Assembly: GCA_030615855.1 (NCBI GenBank)
Contig: JAUWYL010000014.1
Location: 1 to 32,940, forward strand
DNA: 32,940 nucleotides
Direction of reading: 5' to 3'
Source: a bacterium
Lineage (GTDB): Bacteria; UBP18; UBA7526
The notes under the pieces were generated by a model. That model saw only the letters and a list, made by a program, of their open reading frames with translations. It did no database searches and had not been told where the DNA came from. Position numbers and translations under genes: made by a program. This document shows positions 22,937-30,323 of the stretch, piece by piece; positions within the stretch are counted from its first letter, which is position 1, and each line of letters starts with the position of its first letter.

Positions 22937-24046
22937 TTAAAGGATGACCAGATTATCTCTATGGATGATTTCATCGTAGTCCTTATAGCCCAGGATCTTT
23001 CTTATCTCTTGGGTCTTCTTTCCCTTTATTTCATCAATTTCATTTGAAGAGTAAGAGACTATTCCCCGGGCAAACTCTTCATCTTCTTCATCGATAACGC
23101 TCACCCCGTCTCCTATAGAGAACCTACCCTCGACCTCTCTGATTCCAGAGGGAAGGAGACTTTTGCCTCTTTTAGAAATGGCCTCCTTGGCCCCCTCGTC
23201 TATCTTTATCTTCCCCCTGAGGACGACTCCAAAAGCGATCCATCTCTTCCGCGACTTGAGCCTTTCCTTAGGGAGGAATAGGGTTCCCAGGCGCTCCCCA
23301 GCTAGGAGCCGGGAGATCGCGTTCTTTATCCTTCCATCAGCGATGACCATGGCCACCCCAGAGGAGCGGGCAATCTTGGCCGCCCGGAGTTTAGTTACCA
23401 TCCCACCCGTTCCCCTCAGGGTTCCCGAGCCAGAGGCCATCCTTTCTAACTGAGGGGTAATCTGGGACACCTCTTCTATGAACCTAGCCCCTCCTCCCCT
23501 CTTAGGGTCCGTGGTATATAATCCCTTAGTATCTGTTAGGATAATTAGTAGATCGGCCTCTACCTTACTGGCTACCAAGGCGGAGAGGGTATCGTTATCT
23601 CCAAACTTTATCTCATCTACTGCTACGGTATCGTTCTCGTTGACGATGGGGATGGCCTTGTAATTCAAGAGGGTTAAAAGGGTATTTCGGGCATTGAGGT
23701 ATCTCTCTCTATTTTGAATATCCTCTGAGGTTAATAGAACCTGGGCCACGAGGCAGCCCCTCTTCTTGAAGAGCCTCTCGTATATCCCCATCAAGAGATT
23801 CTGGCCGATGGCTGCCGCGGCTTGCTTCTGAGGCATGGTGGTGAGTTTCCTCAGGTTCAGCCTCCCCATTCCGCTGGCAATGGCACCAGAGGTGACGAGG
23901 ATGATTTCTCTATTCTTCTTCTGTAAAGAGGCTAGTTGATCTACGATCCCCTCCATCCTCTTCAGGTTCAGTCTATTCTTTTCTGTTAAGAGGCTGGAAC
24001 CCACCTTAACCACGATGCGCTTTGCTTTTGAGAAGTCTCTTTCCAT
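22937..24046 (-). CDS. proB: Glutamate 5-kinase with PUA domain
   Basis: 369 residues. It phosphorylates glutamate in the first step of proline synthesis. The kinase part (1-255) shows VVKVGSSLL, VTSGAIASGM, PIVNENDTVAVDEIKFGDND, ILTDTKGLYTTDPK and GTGGMVTKLRAA. The PUA domain follows at about 275-350 (KGKIKIDEGAKEAI, SLLPSGIREVEGRF, GIVSYSS). GGGAGC lies seven bases before ATG. It is first of the proB-proA pair, downstream of obgE. Confidence 0.95.
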   Translation of the reverse strand: MERDFSKAKRIVVKVGSSLLTEKNRLNLKRMEGIVDQLASLQKKNREIILVTSGAIASGMGRLNLRKLTTMPQKQAAAAIGQNLLMGIYERLFKKRGCLVAQVLLTSEDIQNRERYLNARNTLLTLLNYKAIPIVNENDTVAVDEIKFGDNDTLSALVASKVEADLLIILTDTKGLYTTDPKRGGGARFIEEVSQITPQLERMASGSGTLRGTGGMVTKLRAAKIARSSGVAMVIADGRIKNAISRLLAGERLGTLFLPKERLKSRKRWIAFGVVLRGKIKIDEGAKEAISKRGKSLLPSGIREVEGRFSIGDGVSVIDEEDEEFARGIVSYSSNEIDEIKGKKTQEIRKILGYKDYDEIIHRDNLVIL

Positions 24047-24090
24047 CTACTGCTCCCTTTGGTCGCAAGTAAGAAGGGAGATTGGGATGC

Positions 24091-24198
24091 GGGTGAGTTG
24101 TGGGTTATGAGTCGGGTTGTGCGGGTGAGGGTGAGTTTTAATTCCCCATCCTCACAACTCATCCCCGACCCACTACTCACAACCCATCCTCACCCTTA
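24091..24198. repeat. Inverted pair of drifted 8-bp repeat tracts
   Basis: GGGTGAGT, TGTGGGTT, ATGAGTCG-type words on the left are followed, after TTTTAATT, by complementary words (CCTCACAA, CTCATCCC, CGACCCAC) on the right, so the whole could fold into a long imperfect hairpin. It lies in the 234-bp obgE-proB gap; the remainder (24200-24280) holds TTGTTTGGTAATTG-like words. Confidence 0.6.
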
Positions 24199-24280
24199 AT
24201 CATTCCCTTACTTTTTACTTGGTGTTTGAATATTGGTGATTGTTTGGTAATTGTTTCTTGTATCTTGTTTTCGCGCTTGC

Positions 24281-25279
24281 TCACTTTCCCAGTATTTCCA
24301 GTCCTTCTGCTATTGCTTCCTTTAACTCTTCTGTTCCTTCTCCAGTTAAGGCGGAAATAGGATATACCTTATATCTCTGGTTTCTAAGCTCTTTTTGGAA
24401 CTGGGGGAAGTTCTCCCTGGCCTCCTTCAGATCCATCTTATTCGCCGCCACGATCTGAGGCCTCTCGAAGAGCAAGGGATCATGAGCTTTAAGCTCTTCA
24501 TTTATCGCCTGGAAGTTAAAGAGGGGAGGATTTTTTCCATAGCCAGTAAGATCGACAATGTGGATGAGGAGACTGGTTCTCTCTATGTGGCGCAGGAAGT
24601 CAACTCCCAGCCCCTTCCCTTTATGGGCCCCTTCAATGAGTCCTGGGATGTCAGCCAGGATGAATTCTCTTCCTTTAAAGGAGGCAACCCCCAGGTTGGG
24701 GGAGAGGGTGGTAAAGGGATAGGATGCGACCTTGGGCCGGGCACGGGTAAGAGAGGCCAAAAGGGTCGACTTCCCACTATTAGGGTAGCCGACCAATCCC
24801 ACATCTGCAATTAGTTTTAATTCTAATTCTAACTCCTTTTCCTCACCTGTCTGCCCTTCCTCGGCAAAGCGGGGGGCAGGGTCCCGAGAAGAAGCAAGGG
24901 AGGCATTTCCCTTTCCTCCCTTCCCTCCCTTAGTGATTAATATCTTCTGGCCCGGGTTTACCAGATCAGCGATGAGTTCTCTATTCTTTCTATTCCTTAT
25001 TACGGTTCCCGGGGGGACCCTAACGATTAAGTCCTCTCCCGCCTTTCCACTTTTTTTCTTTCCCTTACCATGGGCCCCGTTTCGTGCTCTATAGTGAGGA
25101 TGATAACGAAGGTCGATTAATGTCTTGAGCCTCTTATCTACCTCCAGGTAGATACTCCCTCCTCTTCCCCCATTTCCTCCATCCGGACCACCGCGGCGAT
25201 GTTTCTGGCGGGCAAAGGCGGTACAACCATTTCCTCCATTGCCTGCCCTAATAAAGATGTTTGCCCGATCAATGAACAT
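24281..25279 (-). CDS. obgE: Obg GTPase, ribosome-associated
   Basis: 332 residues. The glycine-rich Obg fold occupies 1-157 (FIRAGNGGNGCTAFARQKH, GGPDGGNGGRGG, GGKGGKGN). The GTPase domain follows: G1 GYPNSGKST, switch FTTLSPNLG, G3 DIPGLIEGA, G4 NKMD, G5 SALTGEG. It lacks the extra C-terminal OCT domain found in some Firmicutes. It acts in 50S subunit assembly. It follows rpmA as in most bacteria. Bases before the ATG belong to an 8-bp repeat tract, and no ribosome binding site is visible. Confidence 0.95.
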   Translation of the reverse strand: MFIDRANIFIRAGNGGNGCTAFARQKHRRGGPDGGNGGRGGSIYLEVDKRLKTLIDLRYHPHYRARNGAHGKGKKKSGKAGEDLIVRVPPGTVIRNRKNRELIADLVNPGQKILITKGGKGGKGNASLASSRDPAPRFAEEGQTGEEKELELELKLIADVGLVGYPNSGKSTLLASLTRARPKVASYPFTTLSPNLGVASFKGREFILADIPGLIEGAHKGKGLGVDFLRHIERTSLLIHIVDLTGYGKNPPLFNFQAINEELKAHDPLLFERPQIVAANKMDLKEARENFPQFQKELRNQRYKVYPISALTGEGTEELKEAIAEGLEILGK

Positions 25280-25282
25280 GGT

Positions 25283-25360
25283 TCGGGATATCAGGTTATC
25301 GGGATATCAGGATATCTGAAGGTTCCCGATCACCCGATCCCCTGATTACCTGATCACCTA
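25283..25360. repeat. 8-bp-period repeat filling the rpmA-obgE gap
   Basis: TCGGGATA, TCAGGTTA, TCGGGATA, TCAGGATA, then complementary words TCCCGATC, ACCCGATC, CCCTGATT, ACCTGATC. The two halves can pair. The tract runs right up to the obgE start codon. Confidence 0.75.
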
Positions 25361-25363
25361 CCT

Positions 25364-25630
25364 TTAGTGGGTCATCTTAAGAGAGGGATAGATAGAGACT
25401 CTCTTCCTCTCCCCGGCTCTCTCAAAGGAGACGAAACCATCTATCATGGCAAATAGGGTATCATCCCTTCCCAAGCCGACATTCAAACCCGGTCGAAATC
25501 TCGTCCCCCTCTGCCTGACAATGATGGCTCCTGCTCTTACCTTCTGGCCAGAGGAGGTCTTGATCCCCAATCTTTGGGAAGCGGAATCCCTTCCGTTCCT
25601 TGAGGAACCCATTCCCTTCTTATGTGCCAT
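25364..25630 (-). CDS. rpmA: 50S ribosomal protein L27
   Basis: 88 residues, beginning [16 protein letters not shown], with the typical [21 protein letters not shown] and [11 protein letters not shown]. The N-terminus starts directly at the mature sequence, so no cleavage by a Prp-type protease is needed, and no prp gene lies between rplU and rpmA. GGGAGGAAATT precedes the ATG. The usual GGGSS is GMGSS here. Confidence 0.96.
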   Translation of the reverse strand: MAHKKGMGSSRNGRDSASQRLGIKTSSGQKVRAGAIIVRQRGTRFRPGLNVGLGRDDTLFAMIDGFVSFERAGERKRVSIYPSLKMTH

Positions 25631-25652
25631 AATTTCCTCCCTTATAGATTAG

Positions 25653-26052
25653 AAGTTTACAGTAACCAGTTTACAGTAAAATTACAAGCACCAAATTAGA
25701 TAAATCAAAAGCATACCAGGGTACCAGAATATCAGTGGGTAGAGTATCAGGGTACCCCCGAAGGAAAGCCTGTGGCTTCCAACGGGGCAGGCAGAATATC
25801 AGGCTTTAATAGATTTTTCCTGATATCCCGATAATCTGCATTCGGAGTATCGCGAAGAATTTAGCCAGCTTGTCTGGCGTCTATCCTTCCTACTGATGTT
25901 CTGATGTTCTGATTCGCTTATTGTTTTGGTCATTTGGTCATTGTATATTGTTTGTGATTTGTAATTTGTTATTTGGAATTTACTGTTCTGGTTACTGTTC
26001 GTCCGCCCCAGAGGGGCGAGACCTCGCCTTCGGTGGGCTGGTTACTGGTTAC
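25653..26052. repeat. Composite intergenic element, copy 2 (rplU-rpmA gap)
   Basis: Left end AGTTTACAGTAACCAGTTTA (25653-25672), core 25711-25917, right part 25957-26052 nearly identical to copy 1 (one visible change inside the CTCGCCTTCGG(C/T)GGG hairpin). The core reads as the reverse complement of copy 1 and carries two extra pieces: 36 bp at 25757-25792, and about 45 bp near 25836-25881 with a GCCAG/CTGGC hairpin. Confidence 0.8.
25757..25792 (+). repeat. 36-bp hairpin element nested in composite element copy 2
   Basis: CCCG, inner arms GGAAAGCC/GGCTTCC, then AACGGGGCAGGC. It is absent from the matching place in copy 1, where GGTACC joins AGAATATC directly, so it looks like a clean insertion. 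It is related to hairpins at 14475-14519 and 14650-14686. Confidence 0.65.
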
Positions 26053-26087
26053 TTTATTACGTCTTGACCAGAACTTAGCCCTCAAAG

Positions 26088-26118
26088 TAACAAGGTTCTT
26101 GACGAAGTCAAGGCGTCC
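26088..26118 (-). repeat. Half-copy of the mreB-mreC repeat structure at the rplU 3' end
   Basis: On the minus strand GGACGCC, hairpin TTGACTTCGTCAA, GAACCTTGTTA. This matches the first half of the 31174-31430 units (GACGCC, TTCGCTTCGCGAA, GAACTTTGTTA), with the hairpin arms changed on both sides. The rplU stop TGA and its last two codons lie inside it. Confidence 0.6.
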
Positions 26119-26425
26119 TTATAATTTCCTTGATGAGCAATGCAGTATATTCCTGGCGATGCCCGGCCTTTCTTCTGTATCCCTTCCTCTTCTTGAACTT
26201 ACCGATCACTATCTTCTTCTCCCTCCCCTGCTCCTTCACCTCTGCAATAACCTTTGCTCCAGAGAGAAGGGGCCTTCCCACCAGGACCTGATCCTCATCC
26301 TTGATCAGTAGGACTTCCTTTAGCTCTATCTTCTCTCTCACTTTGGAGTCTATTCTTTCTGTGCGGATAGTATCCCCGACCTCTATTTTATACTGCTTGC
26401 TTCCGCTTTGGATTATGGCGTACAT
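26108..26425 (-). CDS. rplU: 50S ribosomal protein L21
   Basis: 105 residues from the ATG at 26425, which follows GGAGAACGAT; an in-frame TTG at 26437 is too early, as the ribosome binding site lies within it. Motifs: MYAIIQSGSKQYKIEVGD, the conserved KFKKRKGYRRKAGHRQEYT near the C-terminus. First gene of rplU-rpmA-obgE, with its own strong promoter. The last codons (T-P-stop) are formed by a repeat hairpin. Confidence 0.96.
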   Translation of the reverse strand: MYAIIQSGSKQYKIEVGDTIRTERIDSKVREKIELKEVLLIKDEDQVLVGRPLLSGAKVIAEVKEQGREKKIVIGKFKKRKGYRRKAGHRQEYTALLIKEIIRTP

Positions 26426-26536
26426 ATCGTTCTCCAATTACTCTATTTTATTTCAATAAAAGAGTCAACTTGTTTGGCTCATTTTAAGGTACCGAAATTT
26501 CAATAAAACAAGGTTCTTGTGAAGCGAGGTTTTTAT
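26426..26536 (-). promoter_or_regulatory. rplU leader with hairpins, possible autoregulatory site
   Basis: The predicted leader of about 110 nt contains AAGAACCTTGTT, two copies of TTTTATTGAAAT, and just before the ribosome binding site a hairpin with arms ACTCT..TTTATT and AATAAA..AGAGT. L21 leaders that regulate this operon are known in some bacteria; whether this is one is inference. Confidence 0.4.
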
Positions 26537-26542
26537 TTGTTA

Positions 26543-26571
26543 AGTATATCATTAATTACGAGATTTGTCAA
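26543..26571 (-). promoter_or_regulatory. Consensus sigma70-type promoter of rplU
   Basis: On the minus strand TTGACA (26571-26566), exactly 17 bp, TATACT (26548-26543). It lies between rodA and rplU and would drive rplU-rpmA-obgE. Confidence 0.88.
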
Positions 26572-26617
26572 ATATTGTCTTGAGGTCCTTGCTAACTTCC
26601 CTCTTGTTGCCTGGGTC

Positions 26618-27670
26618 TTAAAACATAAATCTTCTCATTCTAATATTGAGCAAGAGGCCGATTGAGGCGAGGCTGGTTACTAAGTGGCTTCCCCCATAAC
26701 TTAAGAAAGGAAGGGGCAATCCCGTGGCAGGCAGGATTCCGGTTGCCATGGCGATATTGATGATGATCTGGCTGGCGAGGAGAATGGCCACCCCTGCTGC
26801 TAAGAGGGATCCCAATCTATCCTTAGCATGGAGGCTTATTTCAATGGCACGAATGATGAGAAAGAAGTAGATTCCCAAAAGGAGAAGGGAGCCCAGAAAG
26901 CCCCACTCCTCTGCAAAGGAGGAGAAGATGAAGTCGGTATGATGTCCGGGTAAAAAACTACTTTGGGTGCTATTTAGAAATCCTTTTCCCAGGAGCCGGC
27001 CAGAGCCGATGGCGATCTTAGACTGGATGACATTGTAGCCCGCACCCAGAGGATCCCGGGCGGGACTTAAGAAGGAGAGGATCCTCCTCTTCTGATAGTC
27101 ATGCAGGAAGAGCCAGACTAGGGGAGAAACAAGTAGGAAGGAACCGATTAAAAGGAGAAGATGCCTTATCCGGGCACCAGCGAGATAGACGAGAATGAAT
27201 CCCAAGGGCAGGAAGAGGAAGGCAGTTCCCAGGTCGGGCTGACTGGCTATTAAAAGAAGGGGTAGGACGACAATGATTAAAGGAATGAAGAGGTCTGTCT
27301 TCTCTTTTTGGCTTAGGTATCTGGCGAGAAGGAGAAGGGTTGCTACCTTGGAGACTTCTGAAGGCTGGAAGGTTAAGAAGCCAATGGAGAGCCAGCGCCT
27401 GGCACCCAATACTGAGTGGCCGAAGAAGAAGAGGAGCGAGAGAAGCGCCAAGCCTGCAAGATAAAGGAGAGGAGCCCATCTCGCCCACTTATGATAATCG
27501 ATGGAGAAGAGAATCATACAGGCAACCAGGCCCAGACCCAGAGAAGCAAACTGCTTCAGGTGATGGGGAGTGGCGGTACTATAGATGGTCAATATCCCGA
27601 TAAGGCAAAGGAGAAGGGTGATGGCGAGTAAGCCCCAGTCAAAGTTCTTGAAAAGCCTTCTATCGAACAT
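26618..27670 (-). CDS. rodA: SEDS peptidoglycan glycosyltransferase RodA
   Basis: 350 residues, about ten membrane helices. RodA polymerises lipid II into glycan strands together with PBP2. Visible signatures: FQPSEVSKVATLLLLARYLS, QPDLGTAFLFLPLGF, and the large loop with GYNVIQSKIAIGSGRLLGKGFL, FLPGHHTDFIFSSFAEEWGFLG, ending in GLPLPFLSYGGSHLV. The ribosome binding site GGAGGT lies six bases before ATG, inside a CCCACC/GGTGGG palindrome. It is downstream of mrdA across a 317-bp repeat-filled gap. Confidence 0.95.
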   Translation of the reverse strand: MFDRRLFKNFDWGLLAITLLLCLIGILTIYSTATPHHLKQFASLGLGLVACMILFSIDYHKWARWAPLLYLAGLALLSLLFFFGHSVLGARRWLSIGFLTFQPSEVSKVATLLLLARYLSQKEKTDLFIPLIIVVLPLLLIASQPDLGTAFLFLPLGFILVYLAGARIRHLLLLIGSFLLVSPLVWLFLHDYQKRRILSFLSPARDPLGAGYNVIQSKIAIGSGRLLGKGFLNSTQSSFLPGHHTDFIFSSFAEEWGFLGSLLLLGIYFFLIIRAIEISLHAKDRLGSLLAAGVAILLASQIIINIAMATGILPATGLPLPFLSYGGSHLVTSLASIGLLLNIRMRRFMF

Positions 27671-27987
27671 CGCCCACCTCCGGTGGGAGTTGACAAGTTA
27701 ATAAGTTAATAAGTTAATGCGGTAATGCGAAATGCGTTAATGCGAAAAAAAGTTAACACATTAATGCGAAAATAAGAACCTTTCGCTTTGCTCAAGAACC
27801 TTGTTTTCTCGCTTTGCTCGAAAATACGGGAATAAGTGATTAAAACATCCAACCATCCAACCATCAAACTATTCACCTAATCCAACCAATCCACCTATTC
27901 CACCCAACTTACTATCCATTTTCTCACCTGCTCACTTTCCCACTTTCTCACTTTCCCTCCGGGGCAGAGCCCCTCTGGGGCGGAGCC
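27671..27987. repeat. Repeat-filled gap between mrdA and rodA
   Basis: No ORF. Contents: an 8-bp tract GTTGACAA, GTTAATAA, GTTAATAA, GTTAATGC (27689-27743); two TTCGCTTTGCTC words around AAGAACCTTGTT (27774-27832); CATCCAAC, CATCCAAC, CATCAAAC and similar (27846-27900); GCTCACTT, TCCCACTT, TCTCACTT (27920-27950); and GGGGCAGAGCCCCTCTGGGG next to the mrdA stop, sharing CCGCCCCAGAGGGGC with both composite elements. Confidence 0.7.
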
Positions 27988-29814
27988 TCATTTTCCTGTA
28001 AAGTAGGCCTCAAATATTTTTTTGGCGACCGGGGCCGCAGCCTCCCCTCCCATCCCTCCGTGTTCGATGAGAATGGCAAGCGCTATCTCTGGCTTCTTGT
28101 GGGGAGCGAAACCAATGAACCAGGCGTGGTCCTCTCCTAATGGATTCTCAGCAGTGCCCGTCTTCCCTGCTGCTTCTACTCCCTTTATCTTTGCCCGCCA
28201 ACCGGTCCCCAGCTCATTGACCACACCGGAGAGGGATTTTCTCAGAAGGTCGAGATTTTCCTTCCTTAATTTCACTTCTCTTATTAAGCGGGGTCTCGCT
28301 TCCCTTATCACCTTCCCTTCTGGTGAAAGGATTCTCTTTACCAGATAAGGGCGATAGAGCCTCCCTCCATTGGCAACAGCAGCTATTAGATTTGCCATCT
28401 GCAAAGGAGTAACGAGCAGATACCCTTGGCCGATGGAGAGATTAACGGTATCTCCCTCATACCATCCCCTGCCCAGGGAGTCCTTCCTCCATTTCTTAGA
28501 AGGTAGAAGACCTTTTTCTTCATAAGGAAGGCCTATCCTGCTTGGCTGGCCCAAGCCGAACTTTTGAGAGAAATCCACGATATTATCTACCCCGGTCTCA
28601 AGACCTAATTGATAGAAGTAGATATCGCAGGAATGGATAATGGCCTCTTTTAGATTCAAGGTCCCGTGTCCCTCTTCCTTCCAGCACCTGAAGACCCGAT
28701 CCTTAAAGGGGAAGGCACCGGAGCATGAGAACTCCTTATCTCGAGAGGCTATTCTCTTCTCCAAGGCAGTGATAGCCGTGATTACTTTAAAGGCAGAACC
28801 CGGGGCATACTGACCCTGGGTAGCGCGGTTGGTCAAGGGATGTAGGGGATCTTTTTTCAGAGAAAGCCACTCCTCTTGGGAGAGGAACCCTGCGAAGAGG
28901 TTGGGGTTATAGGCTGGAGAACTTACTAAACTTAGTATCTCCCCATTATTGGGGTCCAGGACTACAACGGCTCCTGGTCGCCCTTCGAAGGAATCCCAGG
29001 CCACTCTCTGTAACTGGTGATCGATGGTCAGTACCAGGTTATTCCCGGGAAGCGGCCTCCTATAGTCCATTACTCCCACCCTCTGGCCACGGTTGTTCAC
29101 CCTAATCTGCCAACCCCCATCCTCACCCCCCAGATACTCATCATAGACCTTCTCCACTCCATCCTGTCCTATTCTCTCACCCAAGCGATAGCCCTCACCT
29201 CTTAAAACCTCGAGTTCCTCCTTATCAATCTCTCCTAAGTGCCCCAGAACCGGAGCTAAAAGTTCTTCATCTGGATAGTAGCGCCGGGGCTGCACCTGGA
29301 GATCAACTCCAGCAAGCTCTAATTTTCTCACCAAGATCTTAGTGGCCGTCTCCAGATCAACATCCTCTCTTAGAGAGATGCTGGAGAAAGGCCTCTGGGA
29401 CTCTTTAATGGTCTGGTAGATTCTTTTTTCCGCCACCCCAATAATGGGAGCTACCTCTCTGACGGTCTTGGCTAAATCCTCTCGACTTAGGTTCCAGGGA
29501 TAGATAGTGAGGGAGAAAGAGGGACGACTTTTGGCCAGAACCTTCCCTTTTCGGTCATAGATAATCCCTCTCGGGGCGCGGGAGGGGAGGAGGCGGATGC
29601 TATTATTCTGGGCTAAGGAGCGATATCTCTCGCCCTGGATAATCTCCAGGACCCAGAGCCTTCCCAAGAGGATGAGAAAAGAGAGAGATATAAGAATGGT
29701 AAGGATTAAGAGCCGCTTTCGAAATTCCGCTCCGTCGCTGAAGCTATGCCCGTCCTCCGCAGTAGCACTGCTACGGAGGATGGAGAGCGTAGGCGACTTC
29801 TTTTCAGAAGACAT
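27988..29814 (-). CDS. mrdA: Penicillin-binding protein 2 (class B transpeptidase)
   Basis: 608 residues from the ATG at 29814, two bases after the mreD stop. It crosslinks peptidoglycan during side-wall growth. Order: cytoplasmic N-terminus, membrane helix (about 38-57, LTILISLSFLILLGRLWVL), PBP dimer domain (from SRAPRGIIYDRKG), then the transpeptidase with SxxK in PGSAFK, SxN-type SCD in IHSCDIYFYQLG, and KTGT in AAGKTGTAENP. Codons about 6-27 are built from an imperfect palindrome (29734-29797) that encodes SILRSSATAEDGHSFSDGAE, probably an in-frame repeat insertion in the cytoplasmic tail. Confidence 0.94.
   Translation of the reverse strand: MSSEKKSPTLSILRSSATAEDGHSFSDGAEFRKRLLILTILISLSFLILLGRLWVLEIIQGERYRSLAQNNSIRLLPSRAPRGIIYDRKGKVLAKSRPSFSLTIYPWNLSREDLAKTVREVAPIIGVAEKRIYQTIKESQRPFSSISLREDVDLETATKILVRKLELAGVDLQVQPRRYYPDEELLAPVLGHLGEIDKEELEVLRGEGYRLGERIGQDGVEKVYDEYLGGEDGGWQIRVNNRGQRVGVMDYRRPLPGNNLVLTIDHQLQRVAWDSFEGRPGAVVVLDPNNGEILSLVSSPAYNPNLFAGFLSQEEWLSLKKDPLHPLTNRATQGQYAPGSAFKVITAITALEKRIASRDKEFSCSGAFPFKDRVFRCWKEEGHGTLNLKEAIIHSCDIYFYQLGLETGVDNIVDFSQKFGLGQPSRIGLPYEEKGLLPSKKWRKDSLGRGWYEGDTVNLSIGQGYLLVTPLQMANLIAAVANGGRLYRPYLVKRILSPEGKVIREARPRLIREVKLRKENLDLLRKSLSGVVNELGTGWRAKIKGVEAAGKTGTAENPLGEDHAWFIGFAPHKKPEIALAILIEHGGMGGEAAAPVAKKIFEAYFTGK
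29734..29797. repeat. Palindromic repeat in frame in the mrdA N-terminus
   Basis: Inner near-palindrome at 29754-29779 (CCTCCG..GTAGCA / TGCTAC..CGGAGG), with outer arms GTCGCTGAAGC and GCGTAGGCGAC. It falls in the cytoplasmic tail, where extra residues are harmless. Confidence 0.65.
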
Positions 29815-29816
29815 GA

Positions 29817-30323
29817 TTACCAAACCTTTGTCTCATTAGAAGTATTTCTAATGGGGGTTATCCTCTTAAAGACGTAAAAGAGGAGAGGGGTAAGAAGGGA
29901 GGTATAGAGAGAAGCGGGAAGGATGATGTAAAGAAAACAGTGGCGGAAGGGTGGGGTAAGATAGAACGAGGAGAGGAGAATGAAGAGAATCATTCCTTCC
30001 AAGAACATGCCTATAAATAGAAGGAGCCCCTGGGTGAGGGGGGCTTTGAAATATAGAAGGGGAGCAACCACTCCTGCTAAAAATCCAAGAACCGTCTTAG
30101 AGAAAGCATTGGTCCCTAATGAGACGGGGGAAAAAAGATCCAAAAGAATCCCGGCCAAGAAACCACACCAGGCTCCAGAGATGGGTCCTTTATAAAGACC
30201 TATAAAGATGACCAGTATGAGGAGAAGGTCGGGCTTAATTCCCAGGATGCTCAGCCGATTCAAGAGGGTGGCCTGGAGAATAGCCAGGAAGAGAAGGAGG
30301 ATGAAGGGAACTATTCTTCTCAT
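29817..30323 (-). CDS. mreD: Rod-shape protein MreD
   Basis: 168 residues with about five membrane helices and little else. MreD is an inner-membrane member of the elongasome. Typical features: short basic start (MRRIVPFILLLFLAILQATLL), the KPDLLLILVIFIGL helix, and GAWCGFLAGILLDLFSP. It overlaps mreC by ATGA and is two bases from mrdA, so the three are translationally coupled. The call rests on membrane pattern plus position. Confidence 0.92.
   Translation of the reverse strand: MRRIVPFILLLFLAILQATLLNRLSILGIKPDLLLILVIFIGLYKGPISGAWCGFLAGILLDLFSPVSLGTNAFSKTVLGFLAGVVAPLLYFKAPLTQGLLLFIGMFLEGMILFILLSSFYLTPPFRHCFLYIILPASLYTSLLTPLLFYVFKRITPIRNTSNETKVW

Noticed and set aside
25631-26107. A prp/ysxB-like gene between rplU and rpmA
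   Set aside because: The gap holds only the composite repeat; L27 begins at its mature N-terminus and needs no cleavage.
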